NCBI GenBank assembly: GCA_947631665.1
Contig: CANRMF010000023.1
Location: 1 to 32,688, forward strand
DNA: 32,688 nt
Direction of reading: 5' to 3'
From: an uncultured Lachnospiraceae bacterium
GTDB lineage: Bacteria > Bacillota > Clostridia > Lachnospirales > Lachnospiraceae
Made by a program: the position numbers and the translations under genes. A model generated the notes under the pieces. That model saw nothing but the letters and a program-made list of their open reading frames with translations. It was not told the origin of the DNA and ran no database searches. This document shows positions 25,321 to 32,688 of this stretch, piece after piece (position 1 is the stretch's first letter; each line of letters begins with the position of its first letter).

Positions 25321-26637
25321 TTATCTTACTACTGTCTTTTTCTTCTTAGACCATTTTCCAAAAACTTTGTTTCCTAAATCGTCTTTGTTATATCCTCTAA
25401 CCTGAATATATACAAATTTTCCTGACTTCAGACCTTTCTTAATGGTATAAGTCTTTTTCGTCGTTGTCTTTGTTTTTGCTTTTTTCATGTTTTTCTTCAA
25501 AGAATACTTAATCTGATAACCAACAGCATTCTTCGTCTTTTTGATTGTCAGTTTTATTTTCTTCTTTGATTTATTGTTTGCTTTAGAAATCTTTGGCTTT
25601 GCCGGCTTCTTTGTCTTTGCATAATGTGCGGTTAATGTCATATTGCTGTTTACAGGGCCAACGGAAGTCGTATATTTTTTACCGTTGAATGTGTAATAGT
25701 CAATATTATAACCTTTTTTACCGAGCTGAGATGCAAGCGGCGCTGCAATGGAAGAACCGCCATTTACATAAGAGGTAACGTTCTTTCCGTTTCCTGTGAA
25801 AGTTACTGAATACTGGTCTCCTGCGGTAATCTTAAAATTAGATACCGTAACATTACCTTTCATGGCAAGTTCATCAGGATAAGATACCAATCTTGCGCCT
25901 AACGCAAACATTACGCCTAAAGACTCGCTTCCGTAAGTAGCAGGAATCGTGATTGTGGCTGTAACGTTCTTTCCTGCAGTCTCTCTGGAATCAAGTTCGA
26001 TAATTCCTGAAGTGTTTGCGCCGGAAATTACATCAAAATCTACTGCCGGGCCACCCTGTGAAACCGGATCATAAGCTTTAAATCCGATGTGCTTGATGTA
26101 TGTCTTTTCTGTTATTTCTTTTCCTGTCTCATCTTTTTTCGGATTTCCACTTTCGTCTTTTACCGTAACACTGCCCTCTAAAGTACTCTTAATGTTAAAA
26201 GAAATCGTATATTTACGAAGTTTTTCAACCGGCATATTTCCTGTCTGAATCGTCATGCCCCATGGATTATCTCCAATCAAATCACCGGTATACGGATTAT
26301 ACTCTCCGTCCCAGCCGGAGTTCTTTACATAATAAACAAATCCTGAAGAAACAGGTTTTGCCGTAAAATAACCCTCCGTAAAACTTTGATAACTCTCTGC
26401 ATCTTCTTTTCCTTCTGCCTGCGCCTTTGCAATCTCATCTAACAGGGATTTTTCCCAATCAGTAACCGGCAGACCATGAAGGTCGTCACGAACAGAAAAA
26501 CTTGTCCATGAAGTAGAAGCTGCTATGTTTGCGCCATTTGCAGCATGCGTAGCGGCAAATGCCACACCGGTAGAGCCAATCACCATTGAAAGTGATAATG
26601 CTGCAGCCGTTATCTTTTTAATGAAATTCTTTCTCAC
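25321..26637 (-). CDS. Secreted carbohydrate-binding-type protein with InlB-like repeat and basic Fn3-like tail
   Basis: 438 residues from a GTG start (26637) with AGGAGG eight bases upstream; longer readings lack such a site and spoil the signal peptide (VRKNFIKKITAAALSLSMV..., cleavage near residue 28). Residues about 40-273 hold a CBM4/9-like beta-sandwich with a conserved NSGWD ... NPWGM ... KYTISF pattern shared with the next gene. About 276-340 is an InlB-B/Flg_new-type repeat (YSVTFTGNG ... MTLTAHY), and 347-438 a basic Fn3-like domain. No catalytic residues. It probably binds the polysaccharide that the GH128 proteins attack; the ligand is unknown. Confidence 0.82.
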   Translation of the reverse strand: MRKNFIKKITAAALSLSMVIGSTGVAFAATHAANGANIAASTSWTSFSVRDDLHGLPVTDWEKSLLDEIAKAQAEGKEDAESYQSFTEGYFTAKPVSSGFVYYVKNSGWDGEYNPYTGDLIGDNPWGMTIQTGNMPVEKLRKYTISFNIKSTLEGSVTVKDESGNPKKDETGKEITEKTYIKHIGFKAYDPVSQGGPAVDFDVISGANTSGIIELDSRETAGKNVTATITIPATYGSESLGVMFALGARLVSYPDELAMKGNVTVSNFKITAGDQYSVTFTGNGKNVTSYVNGGSSIAAPLASQLGKKGYNIDYYTFNGKKYTTSVGPVNSNMTLTAHYAKTKKPAKPKISKANNKSKKKIKLTIKKTKNAVGYQIKYSLKKNMKKAKTKTTTKKTYTIKKGLKSGKFVYIQVRGYNKDDLGNKVFGKWSKKKKTVVR

Positions 26638-26676
26638 TATTAACTCCTCCTGACTTTCGTCTAAACTTTTTGTAAA

Positions 26677-26706
26677 CAGTACCCAATGCGCGGGCATTGG
26701 GTACTG
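26677..26706 (-). terminator. Perfect stem-loop between the two binding-protein genes
   Basis: Thirteen-pair perfect stem (26677-26689 with 26694-26706) and a GCGG loop, 23 bases after the upstream gene's stop. Only GTTT follows on the minus strand, so it may attenuate rather than stop, lowering expression of the downstream gene relative to the upstream one. Confidence 0.6.
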
Positions 26707-26729
26707 AAAATCACATCTTTAAATGTAAA

Positions 26730-27899
26730 TTACTTTTTAATTTTAACTTTTACAGTCTTGCTCCATGCGCCGGCTTTATATCCGTTTGCGGCTTTTGCAC
26801 GAACTCTAATCTTGTATGTTTTGCCTTTCTTAAGACCTTTCTTTACAACATACTTATTTTTCTTTGATGTATAAGTCTTTTTGCCAACCTTAACCTGATA
26901 CTGTTTAGCCTTAGCAACTTTCTTCCATGTTACGGTTACTTTGCCCTTCTTATTGTTTTTCGCTTTAACCTTTTTAACCTGACCAAGTTTCTTTGGAGTT
27001 GTGTTGTTCTGTGATCCACCTACCTGATTGTTCTGATTATTCTGTGAACCGCCTACCTGATTGTTCTGATTATTCTGATTATTCTGATTATTCTGTGGTG
27101 CTGTTGTTGTTTCAACATATGGGGGTTCAACCGGTACATATGTAGGATCCACGTCTTTGTCAATCACCTTAAAGTCACTAATTGTCACTTCACCGCTCCA
27201 ACCGGTCTCATTGGCGTAACCCGGAATATAATCAGCAATCAAATTTCCTGCATAATCAGCAGCTCCATCAAATGCTCCCATCATTAAATCAACATTCAGT
27301 TCTTTCGCTTCTACCCAGTTGGTGAATGTATAAGAATATTCCTGCTCCTGAATGCCAATCTTAATAATAGCATTATCTCCTGCAGGCGGATTGTTTTCAC
27401 CGTAAGGTGCGGTACCTTCAACATCACAACCGATTGCTACATATGCATATTTATTTTTATCAGCTTTTGCTTTAAAAGAAATCGTATATACATGTCCCGG
27501 AGTTGCAGGTATTCCATGAAGATTTGCCTGAATAGACCATGGGTTAATCTGCAGAGGATCAGTACCCCATGTGGCGTCCCAACCTGTATTCTCTATGTTC
27601 ATAACAAATCCATCAGATTGCTGCTGTGCAGACTTTGCCTCGTTAATGCTGGCCTCACCATACTTCTGCCAGCCGGTAAGCGTTTCATTTGTTCCGTTCA
27701 TAACAACGGTGCCAATATAACCTTCGTTTCCGCCTTCGGAAGGGCTATATTGTCCTCCCTGACTAAAAGACCAATTTGGAAGATTTACTTCCACTTCTGC
27801 AGCGTTTACATTTTTTGTAACCTGTACGCCTACTAAAAAGGTTGCAGCCACAGTTACAGCCGTAATGCATGCAAATACTTTGTTGAAAATTTTTCTCAT
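26730..27899 (-). CDS. Secreted carbohydrate-binding-type protein with Asn/Gln-rich linker and basic Fn3-like tail
   Basis: 389 residues: signal peptide (1-34, near VNAAE), CBM4/9-like binding domain (about 36-247, with NTGWD ... NPWSIQ ... VYTISFKAKAD and a closing VTISDFKVID strand), a linker (about 268-302) of repeated NNQ and QVGGSQ units, and a lysine-rich Fn3-like domain (about 303-389). Homologous in its binding domain to the next gene downstream. AGGAGG lies eight bases upstream of ATG 27899, with a consensus promoter upstream. No catalytic motif; it is expected to be a surface adhesin or glycan-capture protein working with the GH128 enzymes. Confidence 0.82.
   Translation of the reverse strand: MRKIFNKVFACITAVTVAATFLVGVQVTKNVNAAEVEVNLPNWSFSQGGQYSPSEGGNEGYIGTVVMNGTNETLTGWQKYGEASINEAKSAQQQSDGFVMNIENTGWDATWGTDPLQINPWSIQANLHGIPATPGHVYTISFKAKADKNKYAYVAIGCDVEGTAPYGENNPPAGDNAIIKIGIQEQEYSYTFTNWVEAKELNVDLMMGAFDGAADYAGNLIADYIPGYANETGWSGEVTISDFKVIDKDVDPTYVPVEPPYVETTTAPQNNQNNQNNQNNQVGGSQNNQNNQVGGSQNNTTPKKLGQVKKVKAKNNKKGKVTVTWKKVAKAKQYQVKVGKKTYTSKKNKYVVKKGLKKGKTYKIRVRAKAANGYKAGAWSKTVKVKIKK
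27005..27098. repeat. Short in-frame tandem repeats coding the Asn/Gln linker
   Basis: Nine-base units (ATTATTCTG on the plus strand) in short runs, within a larger duplicated unit containing CCTACCTGATTG, all inside the CBM-type gene. They code NNQ repeats and QVGGSQ spacers. Such a tract can change length by slippage without breaking the frame. Confidence 0.85.
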
Positions 27900-27958
27900 T
27901 TTCCTTTCCTCCTAATAATTCTTTCATCACTTGAAAACACTCATTTTCAGTTACATTC

Positions 27959-27987
27959 ATTGTAGCATAAACATCTTTATATTACAA
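27959..27987 (-). promoter_or_regulatory. Promoter of the binding-protein gene at 27899
   Basis: TTGTAA (27987-27982), a 17-base spacer and TACAAT (27964-27959). The remaining 226-base gap (27900-28125) is very AT-rich and shows no gene. Confidence 0.7.
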
Positions 27988-28125
27988 TGAAAAAATTGTT
28001 TTTTTTAACAAAAATAATTCCTTTTTCCCCGTAATTATATTGATATTGTACATCTCTCCAACTGCTTCGTATTTTCTTTTTATATACTTTTCACTTTTAT
28101 TTCAAAATTATTGAAATATTTTTAT

Positions 28126-29865
28126 CTATTTTTTTACCTTTATTCCTTTTATTTTCGACCATTCTCCATATCCTGAAGAATTGTAAGCCCTGACTCTAAA
28201 GAAATATTTTTTATTCTTTTTCAGTTTTGCAATTTTTATCGCCAGTTTTTTTGTTGTCTTTGTCCGAACCTTCTTTTTAAATTTTTTGTCCATTGCAAAC
28301 TGAATCTGATACTTTTTCGCCCCTGCTGATTTCTTCCACGCAAGTTTAACGGACTTTTTCTTCACATTTTTTACAGATTTTAAAATAACCTTCTTCGGTT
28401 TTTGTACCGTTCCGCCACCAGTCTTTTCATCTGGTTTTGAAGTTGTCCCCTGATTAACAGTCGTTGCGGGCTTGTTTTCCATCGTGCTTTCCGGCGCCGT
28501 ACTTTCAGGCGTTGTTTCGGGCGGAATATATACAAACATTTCATCATCAGAAATTGTTTCTGCAGCATACCCTTCCGGATTTCCAATGGAAGAATACAGT
28601 CTGCCTAATTCCGTATACAGCCCCGTAGCATATTCAAACATTGACGTTGCGCCTGAACCGTTATAAATATCAATATCATTGGTACTGTCTACATCATAGG
28701 AGAACCAACAATATCTCTCCACTCTCGGATCAGCGTCGAGATTTGTTACAATTCCCTGTACAAATTCAGCCATTTTTTGCCGATTTTCCGGAATTTCATA
28801 ACTGAAATCACTGGTAGTCCCTTTTACTCCGAATAGAGATAATTCAGTAACCCAAATCGGTTTATGATATGTCTCCCACAGCGTATCAATCGCGTCAAGC
28901 AATCCCTGCAGATTGATGACATTTCTATAATAGTGCAGGCAGACGGAATCAACTTCTTCTTCCACTCCGGCAACCCATGTCTTACTATCTTCTCCTAACT
29001 GATAAGACGGGTCACCATACTCCTGATAAGCACCCCATGTTCCATCAGGTTTGAGACACTTGTAATCGCCTCTCATAAATGATTTCAGCCATGAGGAATC
29101 TCCTCCCGGCGCAGCAGGTGCAGGAGATACTTTTCTCACGTGTAACGGAGAGATATACTGCTTCCATGTATCAATTCCATCAAAAAACTGCATATTTGCC
29201 TGCGTCTTAATATCCGGCTCGTTAAAGCCCAAAAAGTAATTTTCATTACTTGTAAAAGCTTCCATGGATTCTTTATTATCATCTCCGCCGCCCCACATCA
29301 TAGGAACATGTGAAACACCTGCGTCAATGCTATTATTAAACGGATCTATTGCCCAATTATAATACCATGAGCAATTCAATTTGCTTAATGAGATTTTATC
29401 GCTCATGTCTCCGCCTAATGCCATACCTTTTTTGGAAACATAAAATGTACGGGTGTCTGAAATCACTTCCTCAGCATCTTTACTTGCCTTGACAGTGATT
29501 TCATGCCTGCTCACTGACGTCGTATAGACTTCTGTCTTTCCTTCATCTGCTGCGGTGAAAGTCTTTACAGTCGCCTGATCAGTGACTTCCTCACCCACTT
29601 CTTTCTTTACAATATCATCACCTATCCAATACATCGGCTCACCATCAAGATAAACGGTGTATGTATAGCCCTCCATAGAGTTATCAAACTCGACATCAAT
29701 ATAGCCTGCTCCTACCAGCGCGCCCTCTTCAGGAAGCGTCACTGCATTTGCTTTCCATTCTTCGGCTTCCGTAGCCGCTTCAGCGCTTTGCGTGTAAGTC
29801 ATGCCACTGACCGCAAGTGCAGCTGCAAGCATAATCGAAGCTGCTTTCTTCATCACTTTTTTCAT
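28126..29865 (-). CDS. Secreted GH128-like glycoside hydrolase with Thr/Pro linker and basic Fn3-like tail (paralog D)
   Basis: 579 residues: signal peptide (about 1-30), Fn3-like domain (about 35-146, longer than in paralogs), GH128-type barrel (about 150-430) with Glu216 in GFNEPD and Glu341 in WVTEL, a Thr/Pro/Ser/Glu-rich linker (about 450-490) and a basic Fn3-like domain (about 493-579). It has an extra insertion of about 30 residues before CLHYYRN, and TEL where the others have TEF. AAGGAG lies upstream of ATG 29865; the frame is open to 29931, but that extension has no ribosome site and would mask the signal peptide. First gene of the secreted block, with its own promoter. Confidence 0.87.
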   Translation of the reverse strand: MKKVMKKAASIMLAAALAVSGMTYTQSAEAATEAEEWKANAVTLPEEGALVGAGYIDVEFDNSMEGYTYTVYLDGEPMYWIGDDIVKKEVGEEVTDQATVKTFTAADEGKTEVYTTSVSRHEITVKASKDAEEVISDTRTFYVSKKGMALGGDMSDKISLSKLNCSWYYNWAIDPFNNSIDAGVSHVPMMWGGGDDNKESMEAFTSNENYFLGFNEPDIKTQANMQFFDGIDTWKQYISPLHVRKVSPAPAAPGGDSSWLKSFMRGDYKCLKPDGTWGAYQEYGDPSYQLGEDSKTWVAGVEEEVDSVCLHYYRNVINLQGLLDAIDTLWETYHKPIWVTELSLFGVKGTTSDFSYEIPENRQKMAEFVQGIVTNLDADPRVERYCWFSYDVDSTNDIDIYNGSGATSMFEYATGLYTELGRLYSSIGNPEGYAAETISDDEMFVYIPPETTPESTAPESTMENKPATTVNQGTTSKPDEKTGGGTVQKPKKVILKSVKNVKKKSVKLAWKKSAGAKKYQIQFAMDKKFKKKVRTKTTKKLAIKIAKLKKNKKYFFRVRAYNSSGYGEWSKIKGIKVKK

Positions 29866-29921
29866 CTTTGCTCTCCTTCTTTTCTCTCTTTTCTCGTCAA
29901 AAGAGTTTTTACGATAAAATA

Positions 29922-29950
29922 ATCTTAACACAAAAAGCCAATCTTCTCAA
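29922..29950 (-). promoter_or_regulatory. Promoter of GH128 paralog D
   Basis: TTGAGA (29950-29945), a 17-base spacer and TAAGAT (29927-29922), about 50 bases upstream of the start codon. Confidence 0.7.
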
Positions 29951-29985
29951 TAAAAATGTCATTTTAGAAAAGTTTTAAAATCGTG

Positions 29986-30025
29986 AAAAAAAGCGTTTCC
30001 AAAAGTTTCCGTCTTTTGGAACGCC
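29986..30025 (-). terminator. Terminator of the membrane glycosyltransferase gene
   Basis: GCGTTCCAAAAG (30024-30013) pairs with CTTTTGGAAACGC (30005-29993), with one bulge, and is followed by a T7 run on the minus strand. It isolates the glycosyltransferase from the secreted block. Confidence 0.9.
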
Positions 30026-30076
30026 CTCTCATTTTTTAATATATAATACCGTTTTTATCTCCGCAGTAAGTTATCA

Positions 30077-31519
30077 CTACTTTTTTCTCAATAGAATCAA
30101 CTGTTCATCTTGAGCTATTGCATTATAATATTGATAAATCAAATCATTTTCTTTATTTTCACTTGATGTACCAATTAAAATATATTCTGCCTTCTGTTGA
30201 GAAATACAATCTTCAAATTCATTTTCCAGTTTTTCATTAAAACTACATATCCAATCCTGCATTGTAAACAATCTGCACGCTGGATTTAAATCGGTTTCAA
30301 CATAAATTGATGCTTCTAAATTATATGCAAGTACACTGTCAGATTTGATATATTTTTTAAGCACTTCCGCACTTTGAACTTTTTTTGAAAAACTATCATC
30401 ATTATATATTTGAACACATTCATGTATCACCAGCAAATTCTTTGCTGGAATAAACAATAATAAAAATCCTGATAAATATAATAGGATATATTTCATTTTC
30501 GCCTGTATTTTAAATTCTTTCCAAAGAATCGTCAATGCAAGTGCTAAAACCGGAAGCCAGATTATGAGATAATGTGGATAAGGCCTGCTAGTATACCATA
30601 AAATCAGTCCACAAACTGAAGAAAATACAATGCTATAATAAACATATCGATTTTCTTTACGATATATCAACCCAAAAATTCCTATCCCTATAACAGCAAA
30701 TAGCGGTAGGGAGTACCCTAACTGTTTTACGTGTTCTACCAGTTCCAGTCCATCATTGCTTGTTGAACTAGCATAAATAAAGTTATGAATAAACGTTGCA
30801 TAAATCATATCACTAAATGTATTATGTAATATAAAATATACGATAAATGGTACTGCTAATGCGACGCCCCCCCCTATAAAAAATAAAGCATTTTTAAAAA
30901 TTTCCCTATATTTTTTATCTTTTGCAAGTGCAATAATTCCAATCAGTACAAAACAGCAAATGGGCAAAGCATTAGTAATACGAATTAACACGCAAAACAT
31001 AAATGATATACCATAAAAAAAGGAGTTCCACACACTATGTTTTATGCTATTGTCTGCTTCCCATTTTATCAAATAACGAATAATAAAATACAGACTCCAT
31101 GTAATAAAGATATTACAATACTCTTCAGTAAAATTTCCGCCATCATAAAACGTATTTAAGATAAACAAGCTCAGAAGTGTTATAAAAAAAGATTTTTTTA
31201 ACGGTAGAAAAAGAGTTGAAATTTTAAATATACCAAATAATGTAATAACTAGGCTAATCCACTGGATTATTAAAACACCACACTTTCCGTCAATAACAAT
31301 ATTTCCCACCATCTCAATAAAAAAAATAAGAGGGCCTTTATGGTCAAAAAAATCCAAATAAGGGATATTACCATCTTTCCAAAATTTTCCCATGGCAACA
31401 TAATTTGCAGAATCACTAATCAAGCAATTATATAACGGAGACGTCGTGTACGAAAAAAGTATTAAAAAAAGCAATGTCACAATACTTAAAGTTGATAAAA
31501 GCAATAATGTTCTTTTCAT
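30077..31519 (-). CDS. Polytopic membrane glycosyltransferase-like protein (GT-C type)
   Basis: 480 residues, roughly ten hydrophobic membrane segments, starting with one at the N terminus. The first outside loop carries DSANYVAMGKFW followed by NIPYLDFFDHKGP, the acidic-residue pattern of GT-C enzymes of the ArnT/GT39-like class, which move sugars from lipid carriers onto acceptors at the outer face. The C-terminal part (about 380-480) is a soluble domain. Acceptor and sugar are unknown. ATG 31519 is chosen for AAGGG eight bases upstream; a start 33 bases earlier is possible. It is clearly more AT-rich than its neighbours, with a promoter and terminator of its own, which suggests horizontal acquisition. 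Confidence 0.75.
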   Translation of the reverse strand: MKRTLLLLSTLSIVTLLFLILFSYTTSPLYNCLISDSANYVAMGKFWKDGNIPYLDFFDHKGPLIFFIEMVGNIVIDGKCGVLIIQWISLVITLFGIFKISTLFLPLKKSFFITLLSLFILNTFYDGGNFTEEYCNIFITWSLYFIIRYLIKWEADNSIKHSVWNSFFYGISFMFCVLIRITNALPICCFVLIGIIALAKDKKYREIFKNALFFIGGGVALAVPFIVYFILHNTFSDMIYATFIHNFIYASSTSNDGLELVEHVKQLGYSLPLFAVIGIGIFGLIYRKENRYVYYSIVFSSVCGLILWYTSRPYPHYLIIWLPVLALALTILWKEFKIQAKMKYILLYLSGFLLLFIPAKNLLVIHECVQIYNDDSFSKKVQSAEVLKKYIKSDSVLAYNLEASIYVETDLNPACRLFTMQDWICSFNEKLENEFEDCISQQKAEYILIGTSSENKENDLIYQYYNAIAQDEQLILLRKK

Positions 31520-31595
31520 ATTTTTAGCCCTTCTATTTATCCAATATATCAAAATGACTTATATCCTACCTATTCTTTTCATAACTACCGCATTC

Positions 31596-31624
31596 ATTAT
31601 AACGAAAGTCATTTACATTATCAA
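31596..31624 (-). promoter_or_regulatory. Promoter of the membrane glycosyltransferase
   Basis: TTGATA (31624-31619), a 17-base spacer and TATAAT (31601-31596). A strong vegetative promoter about 80 bases upstream of the start. Confidence 0.8.
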
Positions 31625-31655
31625 GCCAATCACCCAACTCGGCCTGTTTACCGCT

Positions 31656-31994
31656 TTAAAGAAACTCCTGTAATGCCTGTACTTTTTCAACATCAATCTG
31701 ATATTTTTGCGCAATCTGTTCCACAGGATTTCCACTTTTTAAATCCCGAATAATAGCAATGCTGTTTTCGTAACCGGCACTTAATCCTTTTGCTTCCCCT
31801 TCTGCGAGTCCTTCTTCACGACCTTCTTCACGACCTTCTTGCTTTCCTGCCTGAAACTGCTCCTTCAGCGCCATTTCCAGTGTCATATACTCTCGCCTCC
31901 ATTCCCTGCTTTCCTTAATCCGTTCATATTCTTCCCTGATTGTAGCAGAAAACTTATCGTTTGGGAATAGTCCTTCTATACATTGAAAAAACAC
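31656..31994 (-). pseudogene. C-terminal remnant of an Rpn/PDDEXK-type transposase-associated nuclease, copy 1
   Basis: 112 codons matching only the C-terminal third of Rpn-family proteins (PD-(D/E)XK recombination-promoting nuclease, formerly called putative transposase). Seen: FSATIREEYERIKES, the charged linker of REEG/AEGEAKG repeats, and the terminal SGNPVEQIAQKYQIDVEKVQALQEF. The catalytic N-terminal domain is absent, so it cannot be an active nuclease. It is a near-copy of the end of the next remnant; the match starts abruptly at about 31985, where similarity to the upstream KTFLKC stretch is lost. Confidence 0.8.
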
Positions 31995-32012
31995 AAAATG
32001 AAATTTTAATGC

Positions 32013-32630
32013 TTAAAAAAACTCCTGTAATGCCTGTACCTTTTCGACATCAATCTGATATTTTTGCGCAATCTGTTCCACAGACTTTCCATTCTTTAAA
32101 TCCCGAATAATAGCAATACTGTTTTCATAGCCGGCATTGAAGCCTTCTTTACGACCTTCTTCACGTCCCTCTGCGAGTCCTTTCTTATGACCTTTTGCTT
32201 CCCCTTCTGCGAGTCCTTCTTCACGACCTTTTTCGAGGCCTTTTGCTTCCCCTGCCTGAAACTGTTCTTTCAGCGCCATTTCCAGTGTCATATATTCTCG
32301 CCTCCATTCCCTGCTTTCCTTAATCCGTTCATATTCTTCCCTGATTGTAGCAGAAAATTCGTCATCTGGGAATAGTCCGTTTACACATTTTAGAAAAGTT
32401 TTCAGTTCTTCGCTGACATTCCCCTCAGTTCCTTTTGTGTTTAAAACAATCATCGTTGTCCGGTCTCCGTATTCGAGCCCGTCGATTTCCTCGCACCGGT
32501 ATGTAAACGTGTACCGGTACTGGTTCTTTCCGTACAGGTCATAGGTGCAGATGAAAATAATATAGCTTCTGCACAGTTTCTCATAATCCTGTCCCTTTTC
32601 CAGTAAATCCAAGTTGAAGTGATATAATAA
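32013..32630 (-). pseudogene. Truncated Rpn/PDDEXK-type transposase-associated nuclease, copy 2
   Basis: Reads from about LLYHFNLDLLEKGQDY through RSYIIFICTYDLYG (a family hallmark in the middle of the protein) to the same C terminus as copy 1, with a longer linker of AEGREEG-like repeats. The N-terminal half, with the PD-(D/E)XK catalytic residues, is missing: upstream the frame meets TAG at 32669 with no ATG or ribosome site, only a TTG at 32612. The 5' truncation point lies near 32630, where an outward-facing promoter begins. Probably a decaying mobile-gene remnant, although a translated C-terminal fragment cannot be excluded. Confidence 0.75.
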
Positions 32631-32632
32631 AG

Positions 32633-32662
32633 TTGTAACAGGAGTGGCTAATAAGATATAAT
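32633..32662 (+). promoter_or_regulatory. Outward promoter at the right edge
   Basis: TTGTAA (32633-32638), an 18-base spacer and TATAAT (32657-32662) on the plus strand, followed by AAAAGAGG close to the window end, which resembles a ribosome binding site. A plus-strand gene probably starts just outside. Confidence 0.5.
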
Positions 32663-32688
32663 AAATCTAACAAGAAAAGAGGTACTCA

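Noticed and set aside
29866-29931. N-terminal extension of GH128 paralog D
   Set aside because: No ribosome binding site, and it would place a charged segment before a clear signal peptide that has its own AAGGAG.

Overview
The window looks like chromosomal DNA of a Gram-positive gut-type clostridium, most likely a Lachnospiraceae relative of Roseburia, Eubacterium rectale or Coprococcus. The reasons are strong AGGAGG-type ribosome binding sites, TTGACA/TATAAT promoters, an AddAB rather than RecBCD nuclease, a lysine riboswitch in front of dapA, a CptIN-type RNA-protein toxin-antitoxin toxin, and lysine-rich Fn3-like tails on secreted proteins. Almost everything is on the minus strand; only the toxin (236-709) and a small membrane protein (14743-15180) are on the plus strand.

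Left part (1-1320): a type III toxin gene of the ToxN/AbiQ/CptN family with a structured leader where its antitoxin RNA should lie. It faces the 3' end of the tmRNA gene ssrA, which has its own promoter and a strong terminator.

Housekeeping block (1318-20800): in minus-strand reading order from the right, a lysine riboswitch with dapA and dapB, a small acidic lipoprotein, an N-acetylmuramoyl-L-alanine amidase with a SPOR domain, glutamine-dependent NAD synthetase (preceded by a 16-codon upstream ORF that overlaps its start), addB and addA, an S66 LD-carboxypeptidase, a Csp-like S8 protease, an M18 aminopeptidase, and thioredoxin with thioredoxin reductase. Three consecutive genes (addA, the S66 gene, the S8 gene) end in degenerate tandem repeats. 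In each, the gene-proximal unit contains the stop codon, as if the gene tail had been copied repeatedly into the 3' untranslated region.

Secreted glycan block (20802-29865): four paralogous GH128-like (Asl1-type) glycoside hydrolases and two related carbohydrate-binding-type proteins. All have an export signal or membrane anchor, and five of the six end in a very basic Fn3-like domain. Stem-loops lie between most of these genes. The simplest reading is a surface system for binding and cutting a polysaccharide; beta-1,3-glucan is the best guess from GH128.

Right end (30077-32688): an AT-rich polytopic GT-C-type membrane glycosyltransferase with its own promoter and terminator, then two tandem remnants of Rpn/PDDEXK-type transposase-associated nucleases, and an outward promoter pointing off the right edge. 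This end looks like a recombination-prone boundary.
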